Shown: positions 33,543 to 41,983 of the stretch, one piece after another | Numbering within the stretch: position 1 is the first letter of the stretch | Layout: each line of letters begins with the position of its first letter | DNA from: UBA1494_A sp963973975 | Lineage (GTDB): Bacteria > Bacteroidota > Bacteroidia > Flavobacteriales_E > Vicingaceae | DNA length: 64,000 nucleotides | Assembly: GCA_963973975.1 (NCBI GenBank) | Contig: CAXBCF010000010.1 | Span: 1-64,000, forward strand | Direction: 5' to 3' | The notes under the pieces: model-generated | Database searches by the model: none | The model's input: the letters and a program-made list of their open reading frames with translations, nothing else | What the model was told of the DNA's origin: nothing | Position numbers and translations under genes: made by a program

Positions 33543-34844
33543 TTATACAAGCTTACTCAATTCTTCTTCAATAATGTCTAAACCCCTTGTTAATAATTCA
33601 TCAGAAATGGTTAAAGGACAAAGAATTCTCAAAACATTTTTATAAACTCCGGCACTGATCACAATTAAATCTCTTTTGGCACATGCTTGAATTAAGTCGG
33701 AACACAATTCGTAATCAGGTTCATCGGATTGACCGTTTTTCACAAATTCCATGGCAATCATAGCGCCCAAGCCTCTTACATCGCCAATGCAACTGTATTT
33801 GTCTTTCATTGCATTGAAACGATTTCGGATGGTATCGCCTACCACTTTTCCTTTTTCATTGAGCTGAATGTCTTTCATGTATTGAATGGTTGCCAAAGAA
33901 GCAACGCATGACAATGGATTTCCGATGTACGTTCCACCAATAGTGCCAGGAGCAGCTGCATCCACAACATGTGCTTTTCCAATTACGCAACCAATTGGCA
34001 AGCCTGAACCCATTGATTTTGCCCAAGTAGATAAATCAGGTGTTACACCGTAATGCTCATAAGCTCCCCAAGCGGCAGTTCTGCCAAATCCTGTTTGCAC
34101 TTCATCAAAAATTAGCATGATTCCATACTCATCGCAGATTTCTCTCAATCCTTCAACGTATTTTTTTGGAGCCACATGAAAACCACCTTCACCTTGAACC
34201 AATTCAATAATAATGGCCGCTAAGTCTTCTGCTTGCACATAAGTTTTAAAGAATTTTCTCAAACGATTTAATTCACGGTCTGAAAACTCATCGAGTGACA
34301 AGCCATTGCCTTTTTTGTAATAATTGGGGTAATCAATTCTATACACTTCAGGAGCAAATGGTCCGCAACCAATGCTGTACGAAGTTCTTGAAGTCAAGGT
34401 CATTGCCATTAGCGTTCTGCCGTGAAATGCACCTGAATAGCACAATACGGCATTTCTACCTGTGGCTTGTTTGGCAATTTTTATGGCATTTTCCACTGCT
34501 TCAGCACCGGTGTTTACCAACATGGTTTTTGTTTTTTCACCATGCGGAAATAACTCGTTCAATTTTTCGCACAACTCAACATAAGGCTCATAAGTAACCA
34601 CATTGAAACTGGTGTGAATGTATTTCTGCGCTTGCTCTACAATGGCAGCAACAACTGGCGGCGGACAATGTCCGGCGTTGACAACGCCAATGCCTCCAGC
34701 AAAATCAATTAATTCATTGCCATTCACATCTATAATTGTTGCATTTTCTGCTGAAGCAACTGTTGCCGTGTTAAACACTCCTACACCACTGGCAACTGCA
34801 TTCTTTCTGCGCTCCAGAAGCGCATCGCTTTTAATAGTACTCAT
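33543..34844 (-). CDS. Class III aminotransferase (GABA/omega-amino type)
   Basis: A 433-residue PLP aminotransferase resembling 4-aminobutyrate-2-oxoglutarate transaminase. Motifs: NTGAEAVENAIK (PLP phosphate), YSGAFHGRT, the Asp in LIFDEVQTGFGR and the Schiff-base K276 in TWAKSMGSG. It would move a terminal amino group of GABA, putrescine or a similar substrate to 2-oxoglutarate, leaving a semialdehyde that the aldehyde dehydrogenase at 20576-22006 could oxidise. I use the ATG at 34844; a TTG one codon upstream is less likely. First gene of its operon, with a TAACTTTG element 57 nt upstream. Confidence 0.9.
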   Translation of the reverse strand: MSTIKSDALLERRKNAVASGVGVFNTATVASAENATIIDVNGNELIDFAGGIGVVNAGHCPPPVVAAIVEQAQKYIHTSFNVVTYEPYVELCEKLNELFPHGEKTKTMLVNTGAEAVENAIKIAKQATGRNAVLCYSGAFHGRTLMAMTLTSRTSYSIGCGPFAPEVYRIDYPNYYKKGNGLSLDEFSDRELNRLRKFFKTYVQAEDLAAIIIELVQGEGGFHVAPKKYVEGLREICDEYGIMLIFDEVQTGFGRTAAWGAYEHYGVTPDLSTWAKSMGSGLPIGCVIGKAHVVDAAAPGTIGGTYIGNPLSCVASLATIQYMKDIQLNEKGKVVGDTIRNRFNAMKDKYSCIGDVRGLGAMIAMEFVKNGQSDEPDYELCSDLIQACAKRDLIVISAGVYKNVLRILCPLTISDELLTRGLDIIEEELSKLV

Positions 34845-34901
34845 CAATTTATTGTATTATTTTGAATAAAAAAAGGAGCAAAAATGCCCTGTAATTTTGC
34901 G

Positions 34902-34909
34902 CAAAGTTA
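34902..34909 (-). promoter_or_regulatory. -7 promoter element of the aminotransferase operon
   Basis: TAACTTTG on the minus strand matches TAnnTTTG and lies 57 nt before the ATG. The same eight bases precede pckA. A TAATTTTG on the plus strand at 34892-34899 nearly abuts it, but there is no gene close downstream on that strand. Confidence 0.5.
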
Positions 34910-35034
34910 TTTTTAATTTCCGAGCTAAAATTGATTCTTAAGAAGGTATTTTTTTATTGTTATAAAGCTTGATATATCTGTATTAAAGTTGATTTATTTG
35001 ATTCTAACTAATTAAAAAAGAAATCATAACCACA

Positions 35035-35544
35035 TCACTTTATAATATCAAATGTTGTAATCACCTCTTCATAATTAGAATAATCTACATTGGAATTTTG
35101 AATCATGTTGGAAGCTGAAATAACAACGATTTTAAATGTTTGTGTGCCAGGGTTAACACCTTGTACTAAGTCTGAATCTGTCCAATACAAAGAAAGTCCA
35201 CCAACAAAAGTCGAAACTTCAATGGTTGTACTGTATTCTGTAGATACATAAAAAGTTAATGGTAACTGACTGTATGTTTCACCATTTTTCCAATACACCA
35301 AAACTGCACCTGAATTCATTATTTCCTCTGTGATTGATGGGAAATTAAAGGTTATCACCCAAGAGGGGTCAATGAATGTCCAATCAAATGAAGTAATCGT
35401 GGAAGAATTTACGTTTGTTCTACCATCCCTTCCATCTCTGCCATCTCTTCCTGCAGGTCCTTCAAGGCCTTCATCTCTGCAACTTGAAAATATTATTAAT
35501 GCTGCTAGTAGAAATAAGGCAGCTATTGATTTTACTGATTTCAT
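35035..35544 (-). CDS. Collagen-like lipoprotein
   Basis: A 169-residue predicted lipoprotein. The signal peptide ends at IIFSSC (C22). A short collagen-like Gly-X-Y run follows (GLEGPAGRDGRDGRDGR), encoded by a near-perfect 9 bp DNA repeat. The rest is beta-rich, with WVITFNFPS, YWKNGETYSQLPLTFYV and a conserved-looking end. Similar short-collagen lipoproteins occur in Bacteroidota; their role is unknown, perhaps at the cell surface. It stands alone, with about 490 bp to the aminotransferase operon start on one side and 343 bp to lpd on the other. Confidence 0.75.
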   Translation of the reverse strand: MKSVKSIAALFLLAALIIFSSCRDEGLEGPAGRDGRDGRDGRTNVNSSTITSFDWTFIDPSWVITFNFPSITEEIMNSGAVLVYWKNGETYSQLPLTFYVSTEYSTTIEVSTFVGGLSLYWTDSDLVQGVNPGTQTFKIVVISASNMIQNSNVDYSNYEEVITTFDIIK

Positions 35545-35834
35545 TTTTTTAAATTAAAATTTACTTTTTCTTAAATATTAGGCTTTTAGGAATTCCTTTG
35601 TTTCAAACAAACATACAAAAATAAAATCTTGAGAAGAGATAGTAAGGTTGAAAGATGAAAAAAGTAACCTCTTTTCTCTTTGTGTTATGCCTCTCTTCGC
35701 TCTATAGTTAATTCTTAATATTCAGATTCTTAATTAATAAACCAACTTTTCACTTAAGTCACTTTTAACTTCCAATCCTTTAACTATTTTATTATTTTCT
35801 ATTGCATAATACGGGTTTAATTTGCCCTTTTTCT
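35545..35834. other. AT-rich intergenic stretch upstream of lpd
   Basis: About 290 bp without a convincing ORF between the divergent lipoprotein and lpd genes. Apart from the lpd promoter that follows it, I see no hairpin or repeat of note. Confidence 0.5.
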
Positions 35835-35842
35835 TACTTTCG
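35835..35842 (+). promoter_or_regulatory. Possible -7 element of lpd
   Basis: TACTTTCG is one base away from TAnnTTTG and is followed by CAGG, 45 nt before the ATG. A TTTG at 35821-35824 is too close to act as a normal -33 element. Confidence 0.4.
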
Positions 35843-35887
35843 CAGGCGAAATAGATTTTTTGAATTAACAAATTAAACACATAGATA

Positions 35888-37276
35888 ATGGATTTTGATA
35901 TCATTGTATTAGGAAGTGGCCCTGGAGGCTATGTAGCAGCAATTAGAGCAGCTCAATTAGGCTTAAAAACAGCAATTATTGAAAAAGAGTCACTTGGTGG
36001 TGTATGTTTAAATTGGGGCTGTATTCCTACTAAAGCGCTTATTAAAAGTGCAAACGTTTTTGAATACATTCAACATGCCGAAGATTATGGTATTGAAGTA
36101 AAAGACAGCAAAGCAAATTTTGGTAACGTTATCAAAAGAAGTAGAACTGTTGCCGACGGCATGAGCAAGGGAGTTCAATTTTTAATGAAAAAGAATAAAA
36201 TTGAAGTCATCATGGGAACTGGAAAAGTTAAGCCAGGAAAAAAAATTGAAGTCACTGATGCTGACGGAAAAACAAAAGAAATTTCAGGAAAAAACATCAT
36301 TATAGCAACCGGAGGTCGTTCTAGAGAATTGCCAAGCTTAAAACAAGATGGCAAAAAGGTAATTGGATACAGAGAAGCAATGACTTTAGATAAAATGCCT
36401 AAGAAAATGGTTGTTGTTGGTTCAGGTGCAATTGGATCTGAGTTCGCATATTTCTACAATGCCATGGGAGCAGAAGTAACAATCGTTGAGTTTATGCCAA
36501 ACATTGTGCCTGTAGAAGACGAAGACATTTCAAAACAATTGGCTAAAAGTTTCAAAAAAGCCGGAATGAACATAATGACTGAAGCTGAAGTTACTGAAGT
36601 TGACACAAAAGGCACCGGTTGTAAAGTAAAAGTAAAAACTAAAAAAGGAGAAGAAACCATAGAGGCTGACATCGTTTTATCTGCTGTTGGAGTTGTTGCA
36701 AACATTGAAAATATTGGATTAGAAGATGTTGGCATTGCTACAGATAAAGGTAAAATCATTGTTGATGAATACTACAAAACAAACATTGACGGTTATTACG
36801 CAATCGGCGATTGTGTTCCAGGACAAGCTTTAGCGCACGTTGCTTCAGCAGAAGGTATTATTTGTGTTGAAAAAATTGCAGGAGAAAAACCTGAACCAAT
36901 GGATTACAACAACATTCCTGGATGTACCTATTGTTCACCAGAAATTGCTTCAGTTGGCTACACAGAAAAAGCAGCAAAAGAAGCTGGTTACGAATTGAAA
37001 ATTGGGAAATTCCCATTCTCAGCTTCAGGTAAAGCAAGTGCTGCAGGTCATAAAGATGGTTTTGTAAAAGTTATTTACGATGCGAAATACGGAGAATTAC
37101 TAGGTGCGCATATGATTGGAGCCAACGTAACCGAAATGATTGCTGAAATTGTTGTTGCTAGAAAACTAGAAACTACAGGACATGAAGTATTAAAATCTGT
37201 TCACCCTCACCCAACAATGAGTGAAGCGGTGATGGAAGCTACTGCAGCTGCTTACGATGAAGTAATTCATTTGTAA
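35888..37276 (+). CDS. lpdA: Dihydrolipoyl dehydrogenase
   Basis: Flavoprotein E3 subunit that re-oxidises dihydrolipoamide in the 2-oxoacid dehydrogenase complexes and glycine cleavage. 462 aa. FAD-binding GSGPGGYVAA (9-18), the redox disulfide in GGVCLNWGCIPTKA (about C42/C47), NAD-binding GSGAIGSEFAYF, the second FAD motif YAIGDCV and the catalytic HPHPTMSEAV near the C-terminus. A strong terminator follows. The lipoate ligase at 62951 supplies the cofactor for its partner E2 subunits, which are not in this window. Confidence 0.96.
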   Translation: MDFDIIVLGSGPGGYVAAIRAAQLGLKTAIIEKESLGGVCLNWGCIPTKALIKSANVFEYIQHAEDYGIEVKDSKANFGNVIKRSRTVADGMSKGVQFLMKKNKIEVIMGTGKVKPGKKIEVTDADGKTKEISGKNIIIATGGRSRELPSLKQDGKKVIGYREAMTLDKMPKKMVVVGSGAIGSEFAYFYNAMGAEVTIVEFMPNIVPVEDEDISKQLAKSFKKAGMNIMTEAEVTEVDTKGTGCKVKVKTKKGEETIEADIVLSAVGVVANIENIGLEDVGIATDKGKIIVDEYYKTNIDGYYAIGDCVPGQALAHVASAEGIICVEKIAGEKPEPMDYNNIPGCTYCSPEIASVGYTEKAAKEAGYELKIGKFPFSASGKASAAGHKDGFVKVIYDAKYGELLGAHMIGANVTEMIAEIVVARKLETTGHEVLKSVHPHPTMSEAVMEATAAAYDEVIHL

Positions 37277-37296
37277 ACCTTCAAAAACAATTTTTT

Positions 37297-37340
37297 AACC
37301 GAGAAACTGATTCATCAAACGATCTATAAGTTTCTCGGTT
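37297..37340 (+). terminator. Intrinsic terminator of lpd
   Basis: AACCGAGAAACT (37297-37308) and AGTTTCTCGGTT (37329-37340) form a perfect 12 bp stem with a 20 nt loop, followed by TTTAA. It ends 26 bp before the next gene. Confidence 0.85.
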
Positions 37341-37366
37341 TTTAATTTACATCAATCTATTAAATA

Positions 37367-38221
37367 TTGGTTTCTAAGTACTTATCTTTAGTGAAATTCA
37401 GTCATACTTTATTTGCATTACCCTTTGCATTAGTAGGTTATTTTATGGCAATTGAATTTTCAGTACATAGCTTTGAACTCAGCTTATTAGTCAAAGTAAT
37501 TCTCTGTATGGTTTTCGCCCGAAATGCAGCCATGGCTTTTAATCGCTATATCGACAGAAACATTGACGCTGCTAACGAACGAACTGCTGCAGTTAGAGAA
37601 ATTCCAAAAGGAATAATTAAACCTAAAGCTGCCCTTTATTTTGTTACTCTAAATGCTATTTTATTTATCACTGTCACTTATTTTATCAATACCATTTGTT
37701 TTCTTTTGGCTCCAGTTGCGCTTTTAATTATATTAGGATATAGCTACACTAAACGATTTACGGCACTTTGTCACCTCATCCTAGGTTTAGGACTGGCCCT
37801 AGCTCCCATAGGCGCTTATTTAGCTGTAACCGGAAATTTTGCTTGGCTTCCTCTCTATTTATCCTTTGCTGTATTTTTCTGGGTTGCAGGATTCGATTTA
37901 ATCTATTCACTTCAAGATGATCAGTTCGATAAAGAAATGAATTTACATTCCATTCCTTCAAAAATTGGTCGTGTCAACTCTTTGAGACTTTCCGTTGTTT
38001 TTCATGCATTTACAGCCTTCTTTATCATTTTTACTGCCATTGAAGCCGAAGCTTCAATCTTGTTTTGGGTTGGAACTTGGATTTTCATAGCATTGCTCGC
38101 CTACCAACATTTTTTAGTAAAACCAAACGACTTAAGTAAAGTTAACATCGCTTTCTTTACCACAAATGGAATTGCAAGCCTTATCTTTTCTATCTTTGTA
38201 ATTGCAAGTTTTTATGTTTAA
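37367..38221 (+). CDS. UbiA-family prenyltransferase (MqnP-like)
   Basis: An integral membrane prenyltransferase of 284 aa with about eight helices and both Asp-rich motifs: NRYIDRNIDAANERT (about 60-74) and YSLQDDQFDKEMNLHSIPSKIG. It attaches a polyprenyl chain to an aromatic acceptor. In bacteria lacking ubiquinone, such as most Bacteroidota, this gene usually belongs to the futalosine menaquinone pathway (MqnP), though the sequence alone does not exclude other acceptors. The start is TTG; the N-terminus SLVKFSHTLFALPFAL then matches the family. The PAP2 gene follows by 6 bp. Confidence 0.87.
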   Translation: MVSKYLSLVKFSHTLFALPFALVGYFMAIEFSVHSFELSLLVKVILCMVFARNAAMAFNRYIDRNIDAANERTAAVREIPKGIIKPKAALYFVTLNAILFITVTYFINTICFLLAPVALLIILGYSYTKRFTALCHLILGLGLALAPIGAYLAVTGNFAWLPLYLSFAVFFWVAGFDLIYSLQDDQFDKEMNLHSIPSKIGRVNSLRLSVVFHAFTAFFIIFTAIEAEASILFWVGTWIFIALLAYQHFLVKPNDLSKVNIAFFTTNGIASLIFSIFVIASFYV

Positions 38222-38227
38222 GTAGCA

Positions 38228-39184
38228 ATGTTTCAAACGGATATCATCCACTTTTTACAATCTTTTGATGCGAGTCTGATTCAATCAATCATGACATTCA
38301 TCTCGTTGATAGGTACCATCCCGTTTGTTCTTGGATTTATTTTAGCATTCGCCTTCGCTGTTGATTTTAAAAGAGGATTGGTGTTAATCAATGTAGTTGC
38401 ATGGACCTCAATTTTTACCTTCTTTTTTAAAGATCAATTAGCACTTCCAAGACCAATTAACATAGACCCAACAGTTGAAACAGTTTATTTTGAAGCCACA
38501 GATGATGATTTAAGAGACTTAATGCCTCAGCGCTTTTTTTCTTTTTTCTCAAATGATTTATTGCTTAAAACTCGTCAGCAAGAGTTAAGTAACTATGGTT
38601 TTCCTTCAGGACATGTTTCAGTTCAATTTGCCTTGTGGTTTACTCTGTTTTTTCTATTTAAAAGAAAATGGATTAGAGTAATGGGAATTATTGCTGTTTT
38701 TCTCATGATGGTTTCGAGAATATATATTGGGCATCACTTTCTAGCTGATGTGATAGGCGGAGCATTGTTGGGGTTTATAATCAGCGCTTTAATCACTTTT
38801 TTAATTAGAAAGACGAATTACTTAAATGAAATCAGTCACCACTATTCCAGCTTAAGTATTTTATGGTTGCCCATTTTTTTAGTTCCTTTTGCCAATCATT
38901 TCCCTTTGTGGATTTTAGGAAGCCTAATAGGATTAAACAGTGCTGCATCCTTAATTATCCTACAAAAAAACTTTCCTGTGTTTCATGTCATAGTTTGGAA
39001 AAGAGTCTTAGCAGGACTGATTTCCATTGTATTAATCTTTGGAATCATGTTTTTGAGTAAAACCGTTAGCTTTACTGATAACAATTATTTTGAGTTATTA
39101 ATCAACGCTGTTTTTAGCTGCATCATCATTTTAGCAGCGGTTTTCATCAACAGCAGGCTAAATTTAATCCGCTTTCGATTTTAA
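38228..39184 (+). CDS. PAP2-superfamily membrane phosphatase
   Basis: A 318-residue membrane protein with a complete type 2 phosphatidic acid phosphatase signature: KDQLALPRP (about 68-76), PSGHVS (about 125) and RIYIGHHFLADVIGG (about 163-177). It probably removes phosphate from a lipid such as phosphatidic acid or undecaprenyl pyrophosphate. About eight membrane helices, including a C-terminal group of three beyond the PAP2 core that is of unknown use. Co-transcribed with the UbiA-type gene; its 3' end overlaps the convergent HMG-CoA lyase gene by 4 bp. Confidence 0.88.
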   Translation: MFQTDIIHFLQSFDASLIQSIMTFISLIGTIPFVLGFILAFAFAVDFKRGLVLINVVAWTSIFTFFFKDQLALPRPINIDPTVETVYFEATDDDLRDLMPQRFFSFFSNDLLLKTRQQELSNYGFPSGHVSVQFALWFTLFFLFKRKWIRVMGIIAVFLMMVSRIYIGHHFLADVIGGALLGFIISALITFLIRKTNYLNEISHHYSSLSILWLPIFLVPFANHFPLWILGSLIGLNSAASLIILQKNFPVFHVIVWKRVLAGLISIVLIFGIMFLSKTVSFTDNNYFELLINAVFSCIIILAAVFINSRLNLIRFRF

Positions 39185-40044
39185 ATCGGAAAGATTTCAA
39201 CTGCCATTTTCTTAGCTTCTTCAAAAGCATCTAGATCGAGTTCTAAATCTATTTGCTGCTCTTCAAAATAACTGATTAGATTTTCAGTAGCCATGTTGCC
39301 AGTTAATTCATCAGTTGCCATAGGGCAACCTCCAAATCCTGAAACTGCTCCATCAAATCGGCGACAACCACTTTTGTAAGCAGCTTCAACCTTCTCTTTC
39401 CAATTGTGAGGAGCTGTGTGCAAATGAGCACCGATTTCAAGCTTTGGAAACTCGGGAATTATGTTAGTATACAAACGATTAATTATTCCTGGTTCTGAAA
39501 CACCTATGGTATCGCTTAATGCAAAAATTGAAACATCAAGCTGACTCAATTTTTCAATCCACTTAGCAACAATGTCCTCATGATACGGATCTCCATAAGG
39601 ATTGCCAAATCCCATAGAAATATAAATGACTAATTTCTTCGCTTTTTTCTGAACTAAATTTTGAATCTCCTCCACCCTTTTTAGAGACTCTTCAATGCTC
39701 GAATTGGTATTGCGCTGTTGAAAGGTTTCTGAAATTGAAAATGGAAAACCAACATAATCGATTACTTCATGCTCTAGCGCATCATTAGCGCCTCTTAAAT
39801 TAGCTATAATTGCCAATAAATTGGAATTAGTTTCGGATAAATTAAGCTGTTCTAGCACCTTTGCAGTATCTTTCAATTGAGGAATTGCCTTTTGGGAAAC
39901 AAAAGACCCAAAATCAATCGTATCAAATCCAACTTTAAGCAATTGGTTGATGTAACGAACCTTGTTTTCACTAGAAATGAACTCATGAATTCCTTGCATG
40001 GCATCACGGGGACACTCAATTAGCTTAATGTTTTCTCGATTCAT
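39181..40044 (-). CDS. Hydroxymethylglutaryl-CoA lyase
   Basis: Splits HMG-CoA into acetyl-CoA and acetoacetate, the last step of leucine breakdown. The 287-residue TIM barrel has the HMGL-like signature around SGFGGCPMATDELTGNMATENLI with the catalytic cysteine, the divalent-metal HLHTAPHN segment and an N-terminal ECPRDAMQG in place of the usual VGPRDGLQ. These changes fit the Bacteroidota branch but leave the exact substrate slightly open. It overlaps the 5' neighbour pyrD by 20 bp and is probably translated from the same message. Confidence 0.87.
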   Translation of the reverse strand: MNRENIKLIECPRDAMQGIHEFISSENKVRYINQLLKVGFDTIDFGSFVSQKAIPQLKDTAKVLEQLNLSETNSNLLAIIANLRGANDALEHEVIDYVGFPFSISETFQQRNTNSSIEESLKRVEEIQNLVQKKAKKLVIYISMGFGNPYGDPYHEDIVAKWIEKLSQLDVSIFALSDTIGVSEPGIINRLYTNIIPEFPKLEIGAHLHTAPHNWKEKVEAAYKSGCRRFDGAVSGFGGCPMATDELTGNMATENLISYFEEQQIDLELDLDAFEEAKKMAVEIFPI

Positions 40045-41077
40045 AATGTGCTTTAATTCCTTTATTAATCTTCTTCACGATTCCCGGACCTTCGTAAATA
40101 AATCCGGTATAAATTTGAAGCAAATCCGCTCCTGCTTCTAATTTTTCAATGGCATCATCAGCAGTAAATATACCACCAACTGCAATGATTGGAAATGCAT
40201 GGTTAGATTGTTCTTTTAAGTAGCGAATAACATCCGTAGAGCGCTTTGTTAGTGCTTTACCGCTTAAACCTCCAGCTCCAATTGACTCCAATTCTTTCTG
40301 AGTTGTTTTTAATCCCGATCGATCGATGGTTGTATTTGTAGCAATTAATCCGTCAATTTTAGTATCCTGAACGATTTCAATAACATCATCTAATTGAGAA
40401 TTGCTAAGGTCAGGAGCAATTTTTAATAGAATTGGTTTTCTACTTGCTATTTGAGCATTCTTTTCTTGCAATTGCATCAGCAATTGCTTCAGTGGTTCTT
40501 TCTCTTGCAGATCTCTTAAATTAGGTGTGTTGGGCGAACTCACATTAACAACAAAATAATCGACAAAGTCTACTAACTGCTCAAAACAATAAATGTAATC
40601 ATCAACTGCACTTTCATTTGGTGTAAGCTTGTTTTTTCCGATGTTTCCTCCAATAATGTATTTTGGATTACGCTTTTTTAAACGTTCTGCGAGAGCTACA
40701 ACACCTGCATTGTTAAAGCCCATTCTATTAATCAAGCTTTTATCTTTTGGAAGTCTAAATAAGCGAGGTTGTGGATTTCCATCTTGGGCTTTAGGAGTAA
40801 CCGTTCCCACCTCAATAAAACCAAAACCAAAACAAGATAGTTCTTCATAGAGTTTCCCATCTTTATCAAATCCGGCAGCAAGCCCAACAGGATTGGGAAA
40901 TTTTAAACCAAATAAATTACGTTCTAAACGATTCCCTTTAACAGTATAGAACTTTCTAGTAAACTTTCTAAGAAAGTTTATTTTTAAAGCAAGCTTTAAG
41001 TAGTCAAAAACAAGGTAATGCACCCGTTCAGGAGAAATTAAAAAGAGAAATGGGCGAATTATAAGTCGGTACAACAT
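40025..41077 (-). CDS. pyrD: Dihydroorotate dehydrogenase (quinone), class 2
   Basis: Oxidises dihydroorotate to orotate in pyrimidine synthesis and passes electrons to the membrane quinone. 350 aa. An N-terminal amphipathic/membrane helix region (about 1-45) is typical of class 2. FMN and substrate motifs: NPVGLAAGFDKDG, NRMGFNNAG, NVSSPNTPNLRDLQ with the catalytic serine, ATNTT and GGIFTADDA. Probably first gene of a pair with HMG-CoA lyase, its stop lying inside that gene. Confidence 0.95.
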   Translation of the reverse strand: MLYRLIIRPFLFLISPERVHYLVFDYLKLALKINFLRKFTRKFYTVKGNRLERNLFGLKFPNPVGLAAGFDKDGKLYEELSCFGFGFIEVGTVTPKAQDGNPQPRLFRLPKDKSLINRMGFNNAGVVALAERLKKRNPKYIIGGNIGKNKLTPNESAVDDYIYCFEQLVDFVDYFVVNVSSPNTPNLRDLQEKEPLKQLLMQLQEKNAQIASRKPILLKIAPDLSNSQLDDVIEIVQDTKIDGLIATNTTIDRSGLKTTQKELESIGAGGLSGKALTKRSTDVIRYLKEQSNHAFPIIAVGGIFTADDAIEKLEAGADLLQIYTGFIYEGPGIVKKINKGIKAHYESRKH

Positions 41078-41168
41078 CAGCTTACAAAAATAAGTCTAAT
41101 GTTATTTAAATTCACTGAAATTAATCAATCTTATTAAGGTTTTTGACACATCATATTTTCAGAATTAT

Positions 41169-41585
41169 CTATGGAAGAAACTCTTCAAATGTAGCATCCG
41201 TGTATAAAACAATTATTTTCTTGATTCGCTGATTAGTGCTTGTTTGTGATTTCTCTTCAGGTTCATTTTGTGAGGAATTAGCAGCTGATGGGAGCTCTTG
41301 ACTATGTTTCTGCTTACCTTCTGAGTTACTAGTTGACGTATCATTTTCTTTCAGACTCAATTGTTCGGGTTCAGGTGGTGGTTTTGTAACTCCGTTAATC
41401 AGCCAATTTGCATCTACTTTAGGATAACGCAACAACACCTTTTGAATGAACTCTAAACTTGGTTTGTTTCTACCCGATAAAATATGAGAAACTGAGGAAG
41501 CTTGTACACCAATTTCTTCTGCAAAAGAGGAGGCGTTCAATTGATTCAACTTCATTAAATACCTGAAACGTTCTATTAAATCCAT
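41169..41585 (-). CDS. XRE-family transcriptional regulator
   Basis: A 138-residue DNA-binding protein. An XRE helix-turn-helix fills residues about 5-65 (SSFAEEIGVQASSVSHILSGRNKPSLEFIQKVL). A low-complexity polar linker rich in S, Q, E and N follows, and then a short conserved-looking end, IKKIIVLYTDATFEEFLP, seen in other regulators of this phylum. Between it and the divergent secreted-protein gene lie four palindromes of the form ATTACA/TGTAAT, the nearest 26 bp from its start. It probably represses or activates its own gene and possibly the neighbour. Confidence 0.87.
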   Translation of the reverse strand: MDLIERFRYLMKLNQLNASSFAEEIGVQASSVSHILSGRNKPSLEFIQKVLLRYPKVDANWLINGVTKPPPEPEQLSLKENDTSTSNSEGKQKHSQELPSAANSSQNEPEEKSQTSTNQRIKKIIVLYTDATFEEFLP

Positions 41586-41586
41586 A

Positions 41587-41856
41587 GTTACATAAGTGAA
41601 TATATTTAAAGTTACAAATGTAACTAAAATTTATCTTTATTTTGAATTAAAAATGTAAAGTTATAGGAATAGTTATAAAAACACTATTTTATTATTAAAT
41701 TATCACATAAAGTAAATTAGGTAGACTAATTGATAGAATGAATAATAAATGATTAAAAATACCTATAATTACATTTGTAATGCTTTAGTTTGTATCTAAC
41801 TTATGGATGATTGAAATCATGACTAATTACATTTGTAATGTAATTACATTTGTAAT
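41587..41856. promoter_or_regulatory. Four-copy palindrome operator cluster
   Basis: GTTACAAATGTAAC at 41611-41624 and ATTACATTTGTAAT at 41768-41781, 41826-41839 and 41843-41856 share the inverted arms TTACA/TGTAA. The last two are spaced 17 bp start to start. A weaker copy (GTTACATAAGTGAA) lies at 41587-41600, touching the start of the regulator gene. This is what binding sites of a dimeric helix-turn-helix protein would look like. That the XRE protein encoded next door is the ligand is inferred from position. Confidence 0.6.
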
Positions 41857-41983
41857 TTATTTTGTATTGTAAATTTTTTTTATAGTTACGAAACATCTAA
41901 TTAAAGCTAATATGCTGTATACTTTTCTTTTTTAAAAATTCTTTCTTATTTTTATTTTTTTAAGTATTAGTAATATTATCAAA

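Noticed and set aside
34892..34899. Plus-strand promoter TAATTTTG next to the aminotransferase promoter
   Set aside because: No gene follows on that strand for about 1 kb, so a match by chance in AT-rich DNA is more likely.
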